Assembly (NCBI GenBank): GCA_009784335.1
Contig: WRBX01000037.1
Location: 1-6,689, forward strand
Origin: Oscillospiraceae bacterium
GTDB taxonomy: Bacteria > Bacillota_A > Clostridia > Monoglobales > WRBX01
DNA: 6,689 nt
Reading direction: 5' to 3'
Shown here: in pieces, positions 1 through 5,993 of the stretch
How the letters are laid out: the number at the start of each line of letters is the position of its first letter
Position numbering within the stretch: position 1 is the stretch's first letter
Made by a program: the position numbers and the translations under genes
Notes under the pieces: generated by a model
Seen by the model: only the letters and a program-made list of their open reading frames with translations
Databases searched by the model: none
Told to the model about the DNA's origin: nothing

Positions 1-780
1 ATTCCAAAGGTCATAGCATTTTTTGAAATTATGATCCTTAATCATCAGATTCGTTCTTTTTATCGGCGATTTAACGGGAATGCATTTGCGCATTGCAAGA
101 TAAAATTCACTTTGCTTATATCCATTAACCATGCGCCTAATATGTTCAATGTTTTCAAAAACTTTTGCAGCATCGGCATTATCGCCAATATAAGAATTCC
201 CTTGCCTGATTTTTAAAGTTAGATTATATGCTATTTTTTCATCATTATCTTTGTCATTAAACTCAGAATCTACTTTTAGAGTTGAGTGGAATATTTTGCC
301 GATTGCATCATAGAGCGCATCATATCTGCGAATCAAGAATTCATCTATCTTGTTGATTAAGGTTATAACAAAGCGATTTTCATAAATATCAAAACTATCT
401 TCATTATAAATATTCATGATTTTTTTAGGGATAACAAAGTTGCCTGCATCAACTCTATCTATTAAATGAGTATGCGTTGATAGATGGCGAACGGCCTCGG
501 CGCCGGTATTTTTTGCAAGGTCAATAGGAACAACAACTTCTTCGCGCTCCACAAACCTGCGCGGGTTTCTGAGGATATTATCGAGGGCGGGCAATGTCTC
601 TAAAATATTGTTTACCCATGATTCATCTATAGTTTTAATATCTAAAACATTTTTTTGCTCATAAAATTTAACCCCTGAATCCATCACTTTCATGAAATAT
701 TCATAAAAATGGTCGCCGGTAAGGGTTTTAATCATTCGTGTTCTGAATTTTTTGTAAAGCCTCTTGCTATAATTCTTCAT
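1..780 (-). CDS. DUF2357-family McrC-like protein, 3' end beyond the window
   Basis: This ORF runs 260 codons without a stop from an ATG at 780 to the left edge, so only the N-terminal part is present. Its product is predicted to be the effector or specificity partner of the McrB-type motor upstream. Recognisable DUF2357 stretches are NPRRFVEREEVVVPIDLA (about residues 72-89), a following VRHLSTHTHLID, IYENRFVITLINKIDEFL near the middle, and KRTNLMIKDHNFKKCYDLW just before the edge. In this family, proteins commonly continue into a C-terminal PD-(D/E)XK nuclease domain; that part cannot be seen here. The start is supported by AAAAGAG at 788-794, seven bases upstream and inside the end of the EAL gene, with only 3 nt between the genes, so translation is probably coupled. 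Family assignment is by pattern recognition; nuclease activity is inference. Confidence 0.82.
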   Translation of the reverse strand, partial: MKNYSKRLYKKFRTRMIKTLTGDHFYEYFMKVMDSGVKFYEQKNVLDIKTIDESWVNNILETLPALDNILRNPRRFVEREEVVVPIDLAKNTGAEAVRHLSTHTHLIDRVDAGNFVIPKKIMNIYNEDSFDIYENRFVITLINKIDEFLIRRYDALYDAIGKIFHSTLKVDSEFNDKDNDEKIAYNLTLKIRQGNSYIGDNADAAKVFENIEHIRRMVNGYKQSEFYLAMRKCIPVKSPIKRTNLMIKDHNFKKCYDLWN

Positions 781-783
781 AAT

Positions 784-1539
784 CTAACTCTTTTGAACGG
801 TTTTAACTATCCTGGGGCTGAGCATCTCTCTGCTGTTTATCAACCTGCCAAATATAGGCCCTTGCATCTTTTCGCAAGCCAATGTCATTAGCAATTCTTT
901 TTGCTCTTCTTTTTCAATATCTTCGGCAATGATTTCTATATTCTGCTTTTTTGCTTGCTTGATTATTGAAGTGACATTTTCTGCCGCTTTTTGGTCGGCT
1001 GATATTCGCTCTGTCAAGCTTTTTGCCAGCTTAATTATATCTACCGGAATAGTATCTAACCTAGATAAAGGAAGAAGACTGGCGCTATAGTTATCAATTG
1101 CGATTTTGAACCCTGCCTTTTTTAACTCATATATTCTTTCTACAATGGCATCTGATTTGGCACCAAAGAAATTCTCATGCACTTCTAGGCATATTTTGCC
1201 CGGTGCGCACTGCGATTCTTCTGCAATTTTCAACAAGTCGGCGGCGATGCTCTTTTTCCGAAGCTGCCCGGCCAGAAGATCCATCGAAATATATTCGAAA
1301 GCGATTTTCTTCGCTTCCATTTTGTTAATGCACCCGCACACTTCATCAAACAGCCACTTGCCAAGAGAGAGGCCGACTCCTGCTTTTTCAGCCACAGGAA
1401 AAAAAAGGTTCTGCGGCAAGCTCCCCAAGCCTTTTTCAACAAGTTTCACGCAAGTTTCATAACCGATAACCTTAGAAAAACTGGGCTCCATTATCGGCCA
1501 ATAATACATTTTTAACTCAGGTTCTTTTTTATTATCCAT
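784..1539 (-). CDS. degenerate EAL-domain protein, probably catalytically inactive
   Basis: The 251-residue protein is almost entirely one EAL domain, the fold of cyclic-di-GMP phosphodiesterases, with no membrane segment or signal peptide. The scaffold is clear: YETC (27-30) in the EAL-motif position, FFPVAEKAG (46-54), ISMD (84-87), LEVHEN (118-123), IAIDN (146-150), VDIIKLA (166-172), IIAED (203-207) and QGPIFGR (226-232). Some metal and catalytic positions are kept: E28, E119, D149, K170, E206 and Q226. Others are lost. The usual DDFGTG loop reads DNYSAS, the Asn of the NxSxxxL motif is Asp87, and the Asp of the KxD motif is Ala172. Hydrolysis is therefore unlikely; a nucleotide-sensing or protein-binding role is an inference. 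GAGGAG at 1549-1554, nine bases upstream, fixes the start. It sits in the operon between the McrB-type motor (15-nt gap) and the DUF2357 gene (3-nt gap). Confidence 0.85.
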   Translation of the reverse strand: MDNKKEPELKMYYWPIMEPSFSKVIGYETCVKLVEKGLGSLPQNLFFPVAEKAGVGLSLGKWLFDEVCGCINKMEAKKIAFEYISMDLLAGQLRKKSIAADLLKIAEESQCAPGKICLEVHENFFGAKSDAIVERIYELKKAGFKIAIDNYSASLLPLSRLDTIPVDIIKLAKSLTERISADQKAAENVTSIIKQAKKQNIEIIAEDIEKEEQKELLMTLACEKMQGPIFGRLINSREMLSPRIVKTVQKS

Positions 1540-1554
1540 CTTTGATTTCTCCTC

Positions 1555-3090
1555 TTACGAAGCCATTTTAATCAGTCTTTCAAGAAATGCTTTAGCATAT
1601 GGCATATTATCTCTGCCGAACAATTTTTCGAGATAAGAAATAAGTTTTTTCATGCTGTCTTTCAGCAGCATTAAATTCAAGCCTTCAAATTTTTTCAGAA
1701 CTTTATATGTGAACATATAATCCAAGCCGCCGATTTCAGTTCCGCCGCAGGCAACATAAACCGGGATAAAATCTCGCATTTGCTTTACAATTCGATTACC
1801 GAACGATAGGCGAAAATTCTCGATTACAAAATAGTCCAAAGCTTCCAATTTTTCAAAAATTTCATCTGAAACCGGGTGCGTTTTTTTCGCTTCTGCAAAA
1901 AGCTTTTGCAAATATGCAGATTCAATTTGCATAGGCTCGCTATCTTCGCATTCGAATTCTGCTATTTTTGTATCAATCTGAATAGGAATTGCGCGATCAT
2001 AAACCTTATCTGTTATTGAAAAAGTAGAATCATCGTTGTTAGCTGTGCCCACAAACCAAAGATTTGTTGGCAATTTCATTCTTCCGTTTATAACATTTTT
2101 TGGGTCGCTGGGCCATGAATCCGGGACAACATCTATAATCCACTCATCTGAATTAGGCAATTCCAAAACGGATAGGATTTCGGCGAAATAATATTCCACT
2201 CGCGCGAGATTCATCTCGTCTAAAACCACAAAACCTATATCATCTCTATATGTAAACTCGTAAATTCCTTCTAAAAACTCGGATTCGTTGAATCTCTTTG
2301 TAAATTCATTGAGATATCCGACAAGCTCGGTTCTATCCCTCCAAGACGGCTGAACGGCACAAACGCAAGAATCGCGTTTTAAGAATTTGCCCCAAGAATA
2401 AGGCAATGAAGTTTTTCCTGTGCCTGATATTCCTTCCAAAATTATTAATCGCGAAGATGCCATGCCTGCCACAAACGCCATTACAAGTTCGCGCGGATAA
2501 TACAAATTCATTTTTTTGCAAGCGAAATTTCGATATCTCTCCACCAATTCACTGAGCGTGAATTTTTGCGGTGTGGTGATTTTAAACGGGTTTTCTTCGT
2601 ATTTCTTATCAACATCAATGAGCCGAACAAATCTGCTGATGCCGCCGTTAGGGTCGATTGCTTCTTCCTCGCCGTCGCCTTCTTCGCCCTCTTCTTCGCC
2701 CGGCTTTAAGCCCAACTGAGAAACTTTCATAGCCATGATTTTATTTTTCTCATCTAATAAAGCGGCAACCTCGTGGTTCAGCCTGGTTATCTCTTTCATC
2801 AATTCTTCTTCTTCCACCATTCGTTTTCTAAACGCAAAATATTTTTTGAGAGCTTTTAAGATGAACCAAACCAAAAGTGCAAACAGGGCCACAATCATGA
2901 TAATAGAAAGAACCCCCAATATCCACGCAGTTGTATCAAATTGGGGGAAATAAATCTTTATTATGCCAACATATGTACTAAATGATGCACCCGCATTCCA
3001 AAAAGCATTGCCGAGAGTTTGAAAAAACTCAACTACATTCTTCAAAATCAGCACCATTAGTTCATAAAAAAATTCGAAGAATAAGCTCAT
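1555..3090 (-). CDS. membrane-anchored McrB-type GTPase/AAA+ ATPase
   Basis: A 511-residue motor of the McrB branch of AAA+ proteins, which hydrolyse GTP and drive a McrC/DUF2357 nuclease partner. Walker A is GISGTGKTS (220-228), Walker B is VVLDEMNLA (288-296), and the McrB hallmark NxxD is N351-D354 in VGTANNDDS. WRDRTELVGYLNEFTKRF (250-267) and an arginine-finger candidate R366 also match the family. The N-terminus is unusual. It has a hydrophobic stretch at about 10-30, a strong membrane helix at about 55-80, a charged coiled-coil-like segment at about 86-125 and a Glu-rich linker (131-143), all before the motor. No DNA-binding domain of the E. coli McrB type is apparent. The N-terminal segment probably places the motor on the cytoplasmic face of the membrane. 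A modest AGGT at 3098-3101 precedes the start; the gap to the signal peptidase gene is 18 nt. The family call is firm; target and nucleotide preference are inferred. Confidence 0.93.
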   Translation of the reverse strand: MSLFFEFFYELMVLILKNVVEFFQTLGNAFWNAGASFSTYVGIIKIYFPQFDTTAWILGVLSIIMIVALFALLVWFILKALKKYFAFRKRMVEEEELMKEITRLNHEVAALLDEKNKIMAMKVSQLGLKPGEEEGEEGDGEEEAIDPNGGISRFVRLIDVDKKYEENPFKITTPQKFTLSELVERYRNFACKKMNLYYPRELVMAFVAGMASSRLIILEGISGTGKTSLPYSWGKFLKRDSCVCAVQPSWRDRTELVGYLNEFTKRFNESEFLEGIYEFTYRDDIGFVVLDEMNLARVEYYFAEILSVLELPNSDEWIIDVVPDSWPSDPKNVINGRMKLPTNLWFVGTANNDDSTFSITDKVYDRAIPIQIDTKIAEFECEDSEPMQIESAYLQKLFAEAKKTHPVSDEIFEKLEALDYFVIENFRLSFGNRIVKQMRDFIPVYVACGGTEIGGLDYMFTYKVLKKFEGLNLMLLKDSMKKLISYLEKLFGRDNMPYAKAFLERLIKMAS

Positions 3091-3108
3091 TTTATGTACC
3101 TACATTCA

Positions 3109-3795
3109 TCACTCAGAGTTTTCGACAGTCGCAACTTCCTCGGGTTCTGCCGCAACAGGCGGAGGGGCAACTTCGACCGGCGTGGTCGGCGTGGCCACCG
3201 GTTTTACTTCGCCTTCCACGATTGCAAGCCTTCTATAAGCGCCAATTGCTTTTGTCAGTTTATATATTTGCCAAAGGAAGAACAAAAGAAGAGGAATCAC
3301 TAAGCAGTAGAAGAATCCCCATTTTGATTGAAGGAAGGTCATCACAGTGCCTCCGCCTACAATCTTAGTTCCGCTATACAAGCCGATTACATCATTTGCG
3401 ATTTTTCTGTCAGTATCGACAACCGAGTTGTTATCACCCTTTGTGGTGAAGCTTGGTATGCCGGAATCATTATGTACTTGGGTAATTCTGTGAGTGTTGA
3501 AAGCCCTTTGGCCGTCAATAATATCCCAAAATGTTATGATTTGCCCGGTGGTTAGCGTTAGCGTCTGCTCGGGAGAAAGATTTTTTACAATAATCAAATC
3601 TCCTGCTTGGAAATTATCCTTAGCGTCGCCTTTCATAGAATCGGTCTCTACCGTGAGAACACTATAGCCGAAAATGTTAGGCATGCCAGCATCTCTTTGA
3701 GAAAGTGTCAGAAAAATAAAAACTGCCATAACAACAATTATAAGCCCGACTATTATCCTACCGGTGATTGCAAAGCTTTTTTTCATAGTTTTCAT
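3109..3795 (-). CDS. SipW/ER-type signal peptidase I with long C-terminal tail
   Basis: A membrane serine protease that removes signal peptides outside the cytoplasmic membrane. It belongs to the SipW/ER/archaeal branch, in which histidine replaces the general-base lysine. Visible are an N-terminal membrane helix (about 13-31), the catalytic serine S53 in ETDSMKGD, the expected histidine H102 in NTHRITQV, and the TKGDNNSVVD box (118-127). A second membrane helix lies at about 160-177, followed by a Pro/Val/Ala/Glu-rich tail (about 197-228). The usual catalytic set appears complete. Two starts are possible. The ATG at 3795 has the AAGAAGGA ribosome site directly against it, whereas the ATG at 3786 (MKKSFAITG) is about nine bases from it and is the better start. 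This is the first gene of the operon. SipW enzymes often serve a nearby TasA/camelysin-like substrate, but none is visible in this window. Confidence 0.9.
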   Translation of the reverse strand: MKTMKKSFAITGRIIVGLIIVVMAVFIFLTLSQRDAGMPNIFGYSVLTVETDSMKGDAKDNFQAGDLIIVKNLSPEQTLTLTTGQIITFWDIIDGQRAFNTHRITQVHNDSGIPSFTTKGDNNSVVDTDRKIANDVIGLYSGTKIVGGGTVMTFLQSKWGFFYCLVIPLLLFFLWQIYKLTKAIGAYRRLAIVEGEVKPVATPTTPVEVAPPPVAAEPEEVATVENSE

Positions 3796-3842
3796 TCCTT
3801 CTTTAATTAATTTTTATTAATAAACAAAGTACAACCGAAAAC

Positions 3843-3871
3843 ATTATTTCATAAGTGCAAAACCTTGTCAA
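3843..3871 (-). promoter_or_regulatory. extended -10 promoter for the signal peptidase/McrB-type operon
   Basis: Read on the minus strand there is a perfect TTGACA (3871-3866), a 17-bp spacer and AATAAT (3848-3843, five of six matches). TG lies one base before the -10, giving an extended -10. Transcription would start near 3836, leaving a leader of roughly 50 nt before the preferred signal peptidase start. No operator-like palindrome overlaps it, so it looks constitutive, though that is inference. Confidence 0.75.
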
Positions 3872-3943
3872 ACTTTATGAACTATTAACTTTGTGCATTT
3901 TCATGACCGGCTTTCCGCAGGTAAAAAAGCTTGCCGCAAAAAC

Positions 3944-3971
3944 AAAAAAGCTCCTCAATTTCTTGAAAAGC
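3944..3971 (-). terminator. possible weak Rho-independent terminator
   Basis: On the minus strand GCTTTTC (3971-3965) can pair with GAGGAGC (3956-3950), including two G-U pairs, around an 8-base loop, followed by six T residues (3949-3944). It ends just ahead of the operon promoter. It may be the original terminator of the tRNA-His gene, from before a fragment was inserted at 4006-4139; that history is inference. The stem is short, so confidence is moderate at best. Confidence 0.4.
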
Positions 3972-3982
3972 TTTCCGGTGTG

Positions 3983-4005
3983 TGGGGTGAACGATGGGAA
4001 TTGAA
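3983..4005 (-). repeat. partial tRNA-His 3' end, att-like direct repeat
   Basis: These 23 bases are identical to 4140-4162, the last 23 bases of the tRNA-His gene from the T-loop through CCA. Identity stops abruptly on both sides: G at 3982 against A at 4139, and A at 4006 against C at 4163. The flanks do not complete a tRNA. Repeats covering the T-arm to CCA are typical attachment cores left by tyrosine recombinases at tRNA genes. The copy lies 157 bp from the intact one, on the side facing the McrB-type operon. No integrase is visible, so the att reading is an inference. Confidence 0.7.
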
Positions 4006-4139
4006 ACTCCGCTTCGCGGGCGCCTTTCTTTGTGCACTTAGTTTTACAAGCAGATTCCATCCGCTAAGTTTTTTGCGACTTCGCGCAACTATTATTCTGG
4101 CCCATTAAAAATTCCCACATAAATGTGGGAATTTTCCAA
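4006..4139. other. 134-bp noncoding segment between the two tRNA-His 3' ends
   Basis: No convincing gene is present. The segment holds the terminator hairpin at 4108-4135, a small perfect hairpin CCGC-TTC-GCGG near 4009-4019, and a 7-bp stem near 4044-4060 that pairs better on the minus strand because of a G-U pair. The flanking tRNA-end repeats suggest it is what remains of an integrated element, but it could equally be ordinary tRNA-downstream DNA beside a partial duplication. Confidence 0.4.
4108..4135 (-). terminator. Rho-independent terminator of tRNA-His
   Basis: A perfect 13-bp inverted repeat, AAAATTCCCACAT (4108-4120) against ATGTGGGAATTTT (4123-4135), with a 2-base centre. It begins five bases past the tRNA CCA end. 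On the minus strand the stem runs directly into a T-tract, as expected for intrinsic termination. The palindrome is symmetrical, so it could act on both strands, but only the tRNA transcript clearly needs it. Confidence 0.85.
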
Positions 4140-4217
<78 letters not shown>

Positions 4218-4234
4218 ACATCTTTATTATATAT

Positions 4235-4264
4235 AGTATACTCAAAATTATATCCTTTTGTCAA
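4235..4264 (-). promoter_or_regulatory. promoter of tRNA-His
   Basis: On the minus strand a perfect TTGACA (4264-4259) is followed after 18 bp by TATACT (4240-4235, five of six matches). The predicted start near 4228 lies about ten bases before the mature tRNA 5' end. It is divergent from the galU promoter, with seven bases between the two -35 boxes. Confidence 0.75.
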
Positions 4265-4271
4265 GAATAGT

Positions 4272-4299
4272 TTGACAAATTTCTTTCTTTATATATAAT
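4272..4299 (+). promoter_or_regulatory. galU: strong sigma-70/SigA-type promoter for galU
   Basis: A perfect TTGACA (4272-4277), a 16-bp AT-rich spacer and a perfect TATAAT (4294-4299). Transcription should start near 4306, giving a short leader of about 25 nt that includes the AAGGGG ribosome site at 4317-4322. That leaves no room for a riboswitch or attenuator, so expression is probably constitutive. Confidence 0.85.
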
Positions 4300-4330
4300 T
4301 ATATCAAATATATTATAAGGGGTAGAGTTT

Positions 4331-5206
4331 ATGCAAACAGTAAAAAAAGCAGTCATTCCGGCGGCGGGGCTGGGAACTAGGTTTCTTCCCGCAACAAAGG
4401 CGATTCCGAAAGAAATGCTTCCGATTGTGGATAAGCCGACTATCCAATATATCGTTGAAGAGGCGGTCGCTAGCGGCATTGAGGACATTTTGATTATTTC
4501 GGGCAGAACCAAACGGGCGGTTGAGGATCATTTTGATAAATCCTACGAGCTTGAAAACGAGCTAAAAATCACCGGCAAGGATGATTTTCTAAAAGAGGTT
4601 GAGGCGATTTCGCACTTGGCGAATATCCATTATGTGCGCCAGCGTGAGGCGTTGGGGCTTGGCCATGCGATTTATTGCGCAAAGGCTTTTGTTGGTAATG
4701 ACCCCTTTGTGGTTATGCTTGGCGATGTGCTTTGCTATACTCCGGAAGGCGAAAAAACCTACTTAAAAGAGATGATTGACCTTTATGACGAAAAGGGTGC
4801 ATCGGTTATCGGCACGCAAGAGGTTCCGCAAGAGGATGTGCATAAATATGGCATAGTTGACGGTAAAGAGATTAAGCCGGGTATGTATGTGATTAATTCG
4901 TTGATTGAAAAGCCAAAACCGGGCGAAACCGCCAGCCGTTCGTCGATTTTTGGCAGATATGTTATTTCACCGCAGATTTTCGAGATTTTGGAAAACACCA
5001 GGCCGGGCAGAAATAATGAGATTCAACTTACCGATGCGCTTAACACGCTTGCGCAACAGGGCAATATGCTGGCGCTTGATTATATGGGCAAATATAACGA
5101 TGTCGGCCATCATATTGGCTTTTTGGAAGCAACGGTGGAGTATGCTCTTCGTCGACCAGATTTGAAAGATGAATTTGCTACATTTTTAAAAGGTTTACAG
5201 CTTTAA
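4331..5206 (+). CDS. galU: UTP-glucose-1-phosphate uridylyltransferase GalU/GtaB
   Basis: Cytoplasmic enzyme that joins UTP and glucose-1-phosphate to make UDP-glucose and pyrophosphate, supplying glycolipid, teichoic-acid and polysaccharide synthesis. The 291 residues are the normal bacterial GalU length. The nucleotide-binding signature GLGTRFLPATKAIPKEMLP fills 13-31 and continues into VDKP (33-36). REALGLGHA (105-113), the metal-binding Asp D132 in MLGDV, GTQEVP (161-166), YGIVD (173-177), IEKP (192-195), FGRYV (207-211) and EIQLTDA (230-236) are all intact. AAGGGG at 4317-4322, eight bases upstream, supports this start. It has its own strong promoter. The following gene is 134 bp downstream behind a long hairpin, so the two are probably not tightly coupled. 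Nothing is truncated or unusual. Confidence 0.97.
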   Translation: MQTVKKAVIPAAGLGTRFLPATKAIPKEMLPIVDKPTIQYIVEEAVASGIEDILIISGRTKRAVEDHFDKSYELENELKITGKDDFLKEVEAISHLANIHYVRQREALGLGHAIYCAKAFVGNDPFVVMLGDVLCYTPEGEKTYLKEMIDLYDEKGASVIGTQEVPQEDVHKYGIVDGKEIKPGMYVINSLIEKPKPGETASRSSIFGRYVISPQIFEILENTRPGRNNEIQLTDALNTLAQQGNMLALDYMGKYNDVGHHIGFLEATVEYALRRPDLKDEFATFLKGLQL

Positions 5207-5212
5207 AAAAAT

Positions 5213-5302
5213 TAATGAAAAATGAATGATGAATAATTAATAATGAATAATCTGGCAAGAGTCAAAAATATTATTCACTATTCATCATTCATTTCTTCAT
5301 TA
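5213..5302. repeat. long imperfect AT-rich hairpin made of ATGAATAAT-like words
   Basis: The 15 bases at 5221-5235 (AATGAATGATGAATA) are exactly complementary to 5279-5293. The stem extends outward through 5213-5219 with 5296-5302 (one bulged base) and resumes inward with TGAATAAT (5244-5251) against 5270-5277. The apical loop is 5252-5269. The arms themselves are built from recurring words such as AATGAAT and GAATAAT. It occupies most of the galU to flavoprotein gap. It may act as a weak bidirectional transcription barrier or be a small dispersed palindromic repeat; there is no T-tract of classic terminator form. Confidence 0.75.
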
Positions 5303-5340
5303 TTCATTAGGCTTTTTCATAAAATATTAATGGTGATTAA

Positions 5341-5910
5341 ATGAAAATATTAGCTTTAAATGGCAGCCCTAATAGCGATGGGAATACTGATTCCTTGATT
5401 GATGCCGTAGGGGCGGCCATCGGCCGTCCGCATGACTTCGAAAAAATCGATGTCCTCGAAACACTTCAAACTGCAAAATGGATGCCATGCACAGCGTGCT
5501 CGGCGCCTTGCAATGGATGCTGCTTTATCGGCACCGAAGTGGAAAAAGTGTTCGATAAAATGCGCGAGGCAGATGTGATAATCCTTGCCAGCCCGGTTTA
5601 TTTCGGCACAGTAAGCGGAATTCTAAAATGCTTTTGGGATAAAACAAGGCAACTTCGAGGTGCGCGGGCATTAGTCGGCAAGAAATGCGCGGCGATTGCC
5701 AGCGGCCATGCAAAATTCGGCGGGCAGGAAACGACAATTCGCGCGCTGCATGATATGGCGCTGGTGCAGGGGATGGAAATTATAGCCGACGGCAGCGCTG
5801 AATTTGATGCCGGGCATCATGGGGTGGCGTCGAGCGGCGATGCACGGGAAGATGGGTTTGCGATTCAAAGGTGCAAAGTGCTGGCGAATAGGATAATGCA
5901 AAGCATTTAG
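5341..5910 (+). CDS. flavodoxin-family NAD(P)H-dependent FMN oxidoreductase, iron-sulfur flavoprotein-like
   Basis: A 189-residue cytoplasmic flavoprotein of the flavodoxin-like/NADPH-dependent FMN reductase superfamily. The N-terminal phosphate-binding loop GSPNSDGNT (8-16) and ASPVYFGTVSG (83-93), which contacts the flavin, are typical. Between them is a cysteine cluster C50-x2-C53-x3-C57-x2-C60-C61. In iron-sulfur flavoproteins a comparable cluster binds 4Fe-4S, but the spacing here is not the compact archaeal motif, so a redox disulfide or no cofactor is also possible. FWDKTRQL (98-105) and the GGQE loop (127-130) also fit the family. The substrate cannot be told. The start follows GGTGA (5332-5336), a modest ribosome site. 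The final codons and TAG stop lie inside a hairpin repeat that fills the gap to dgt. This stretch is visibly richer in G+C than the minus-strand operon. Confidence 0.88.
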   Translation: MKILALNGSPNSDGNTDSLIDAVGAAIGRPHDFEKIDVLETLQTAKWMPCTACSAPCNGCCFIGTEVEKVFDKMREADVIILASPVYFGTVSGILKCFWDKTRQLRGARALVGKKCAAIASGHAKFGGQETTIRALHDMALVQGMEIIADGSAEFDAGHHGVASSGDAREDGFAIQRCKVLANRIMQSI

Positions 5911-5976
5911 CATCTAGGATTTAGCATTTAGAATTTTTATGTGCAACTAAATGCTAGTTGCTAAACACTAAATGCT
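5902..5976. repeat. imperfect hairpin made of TTAGCATTTAG words, overlapping a stop codon
   Basis: Arms 5903-5931 and 5947-5975 are inverted copies matching at 23 of 29 positions without gaps, with a 15-base loop (5932-5946). The word GCATTTAG or its complement recurs at 5903-5910, 5924-5931, 5947-5954 and 5968-5975, so each arm carries it twice. The left arm includes the last codons and TAG stop of the flavoprotein gene. The right end stops just before the dgt ribosome site. There is no T-tract after it. The design resembles the hairpin at 5213-5302, although the words differ. Confidence 0.75.
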
Positions 5977-5993
5977 AATTTAGGGGAGAAATT

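Noticed and set aside
31..216. Plus-strand ORF of 61 codons at the left edge
   Set aside because: It is antisense to the DUF2357 reading frame, which is open to the edge and shows family motifs.
2982..3368. Plus-strand ORF of 128 codons opposite the McrB-type and signal peptidase genes
   Set aside because: It is antisense to two genes with clear family motifs and has no motif of its own.
3875..4060. Minus-strand ORF of 61 codons upstream of the signal peptidase
   Set aside because: It runs through the tRNA-end repeat and the terminator-like hairpin, and it ends at the operon promoter. It has no recognisable motif, and its composition is that of noncoding DNA.
3983..4080. A possible second tRNA gene containing the repeated 3' end
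   Set aside because: No matching acceptor 5' strand, D-arm or anticodon arm can be found upstream on the minus strand; only the last 23 bases are duplicated.
4300..4330. A riboswitch or attenuator in the galU leader
   Set aside because: The predicted leader is only about 25 nt, AT-rich and without a stem.
5213..5976. A CRISPR-like pattern from repeated short words in two intergenic gaps
   Set aside because: The words are short and inverted rather than regularly spaced direct repeats. The two gaps use different words, and genes lie between them.
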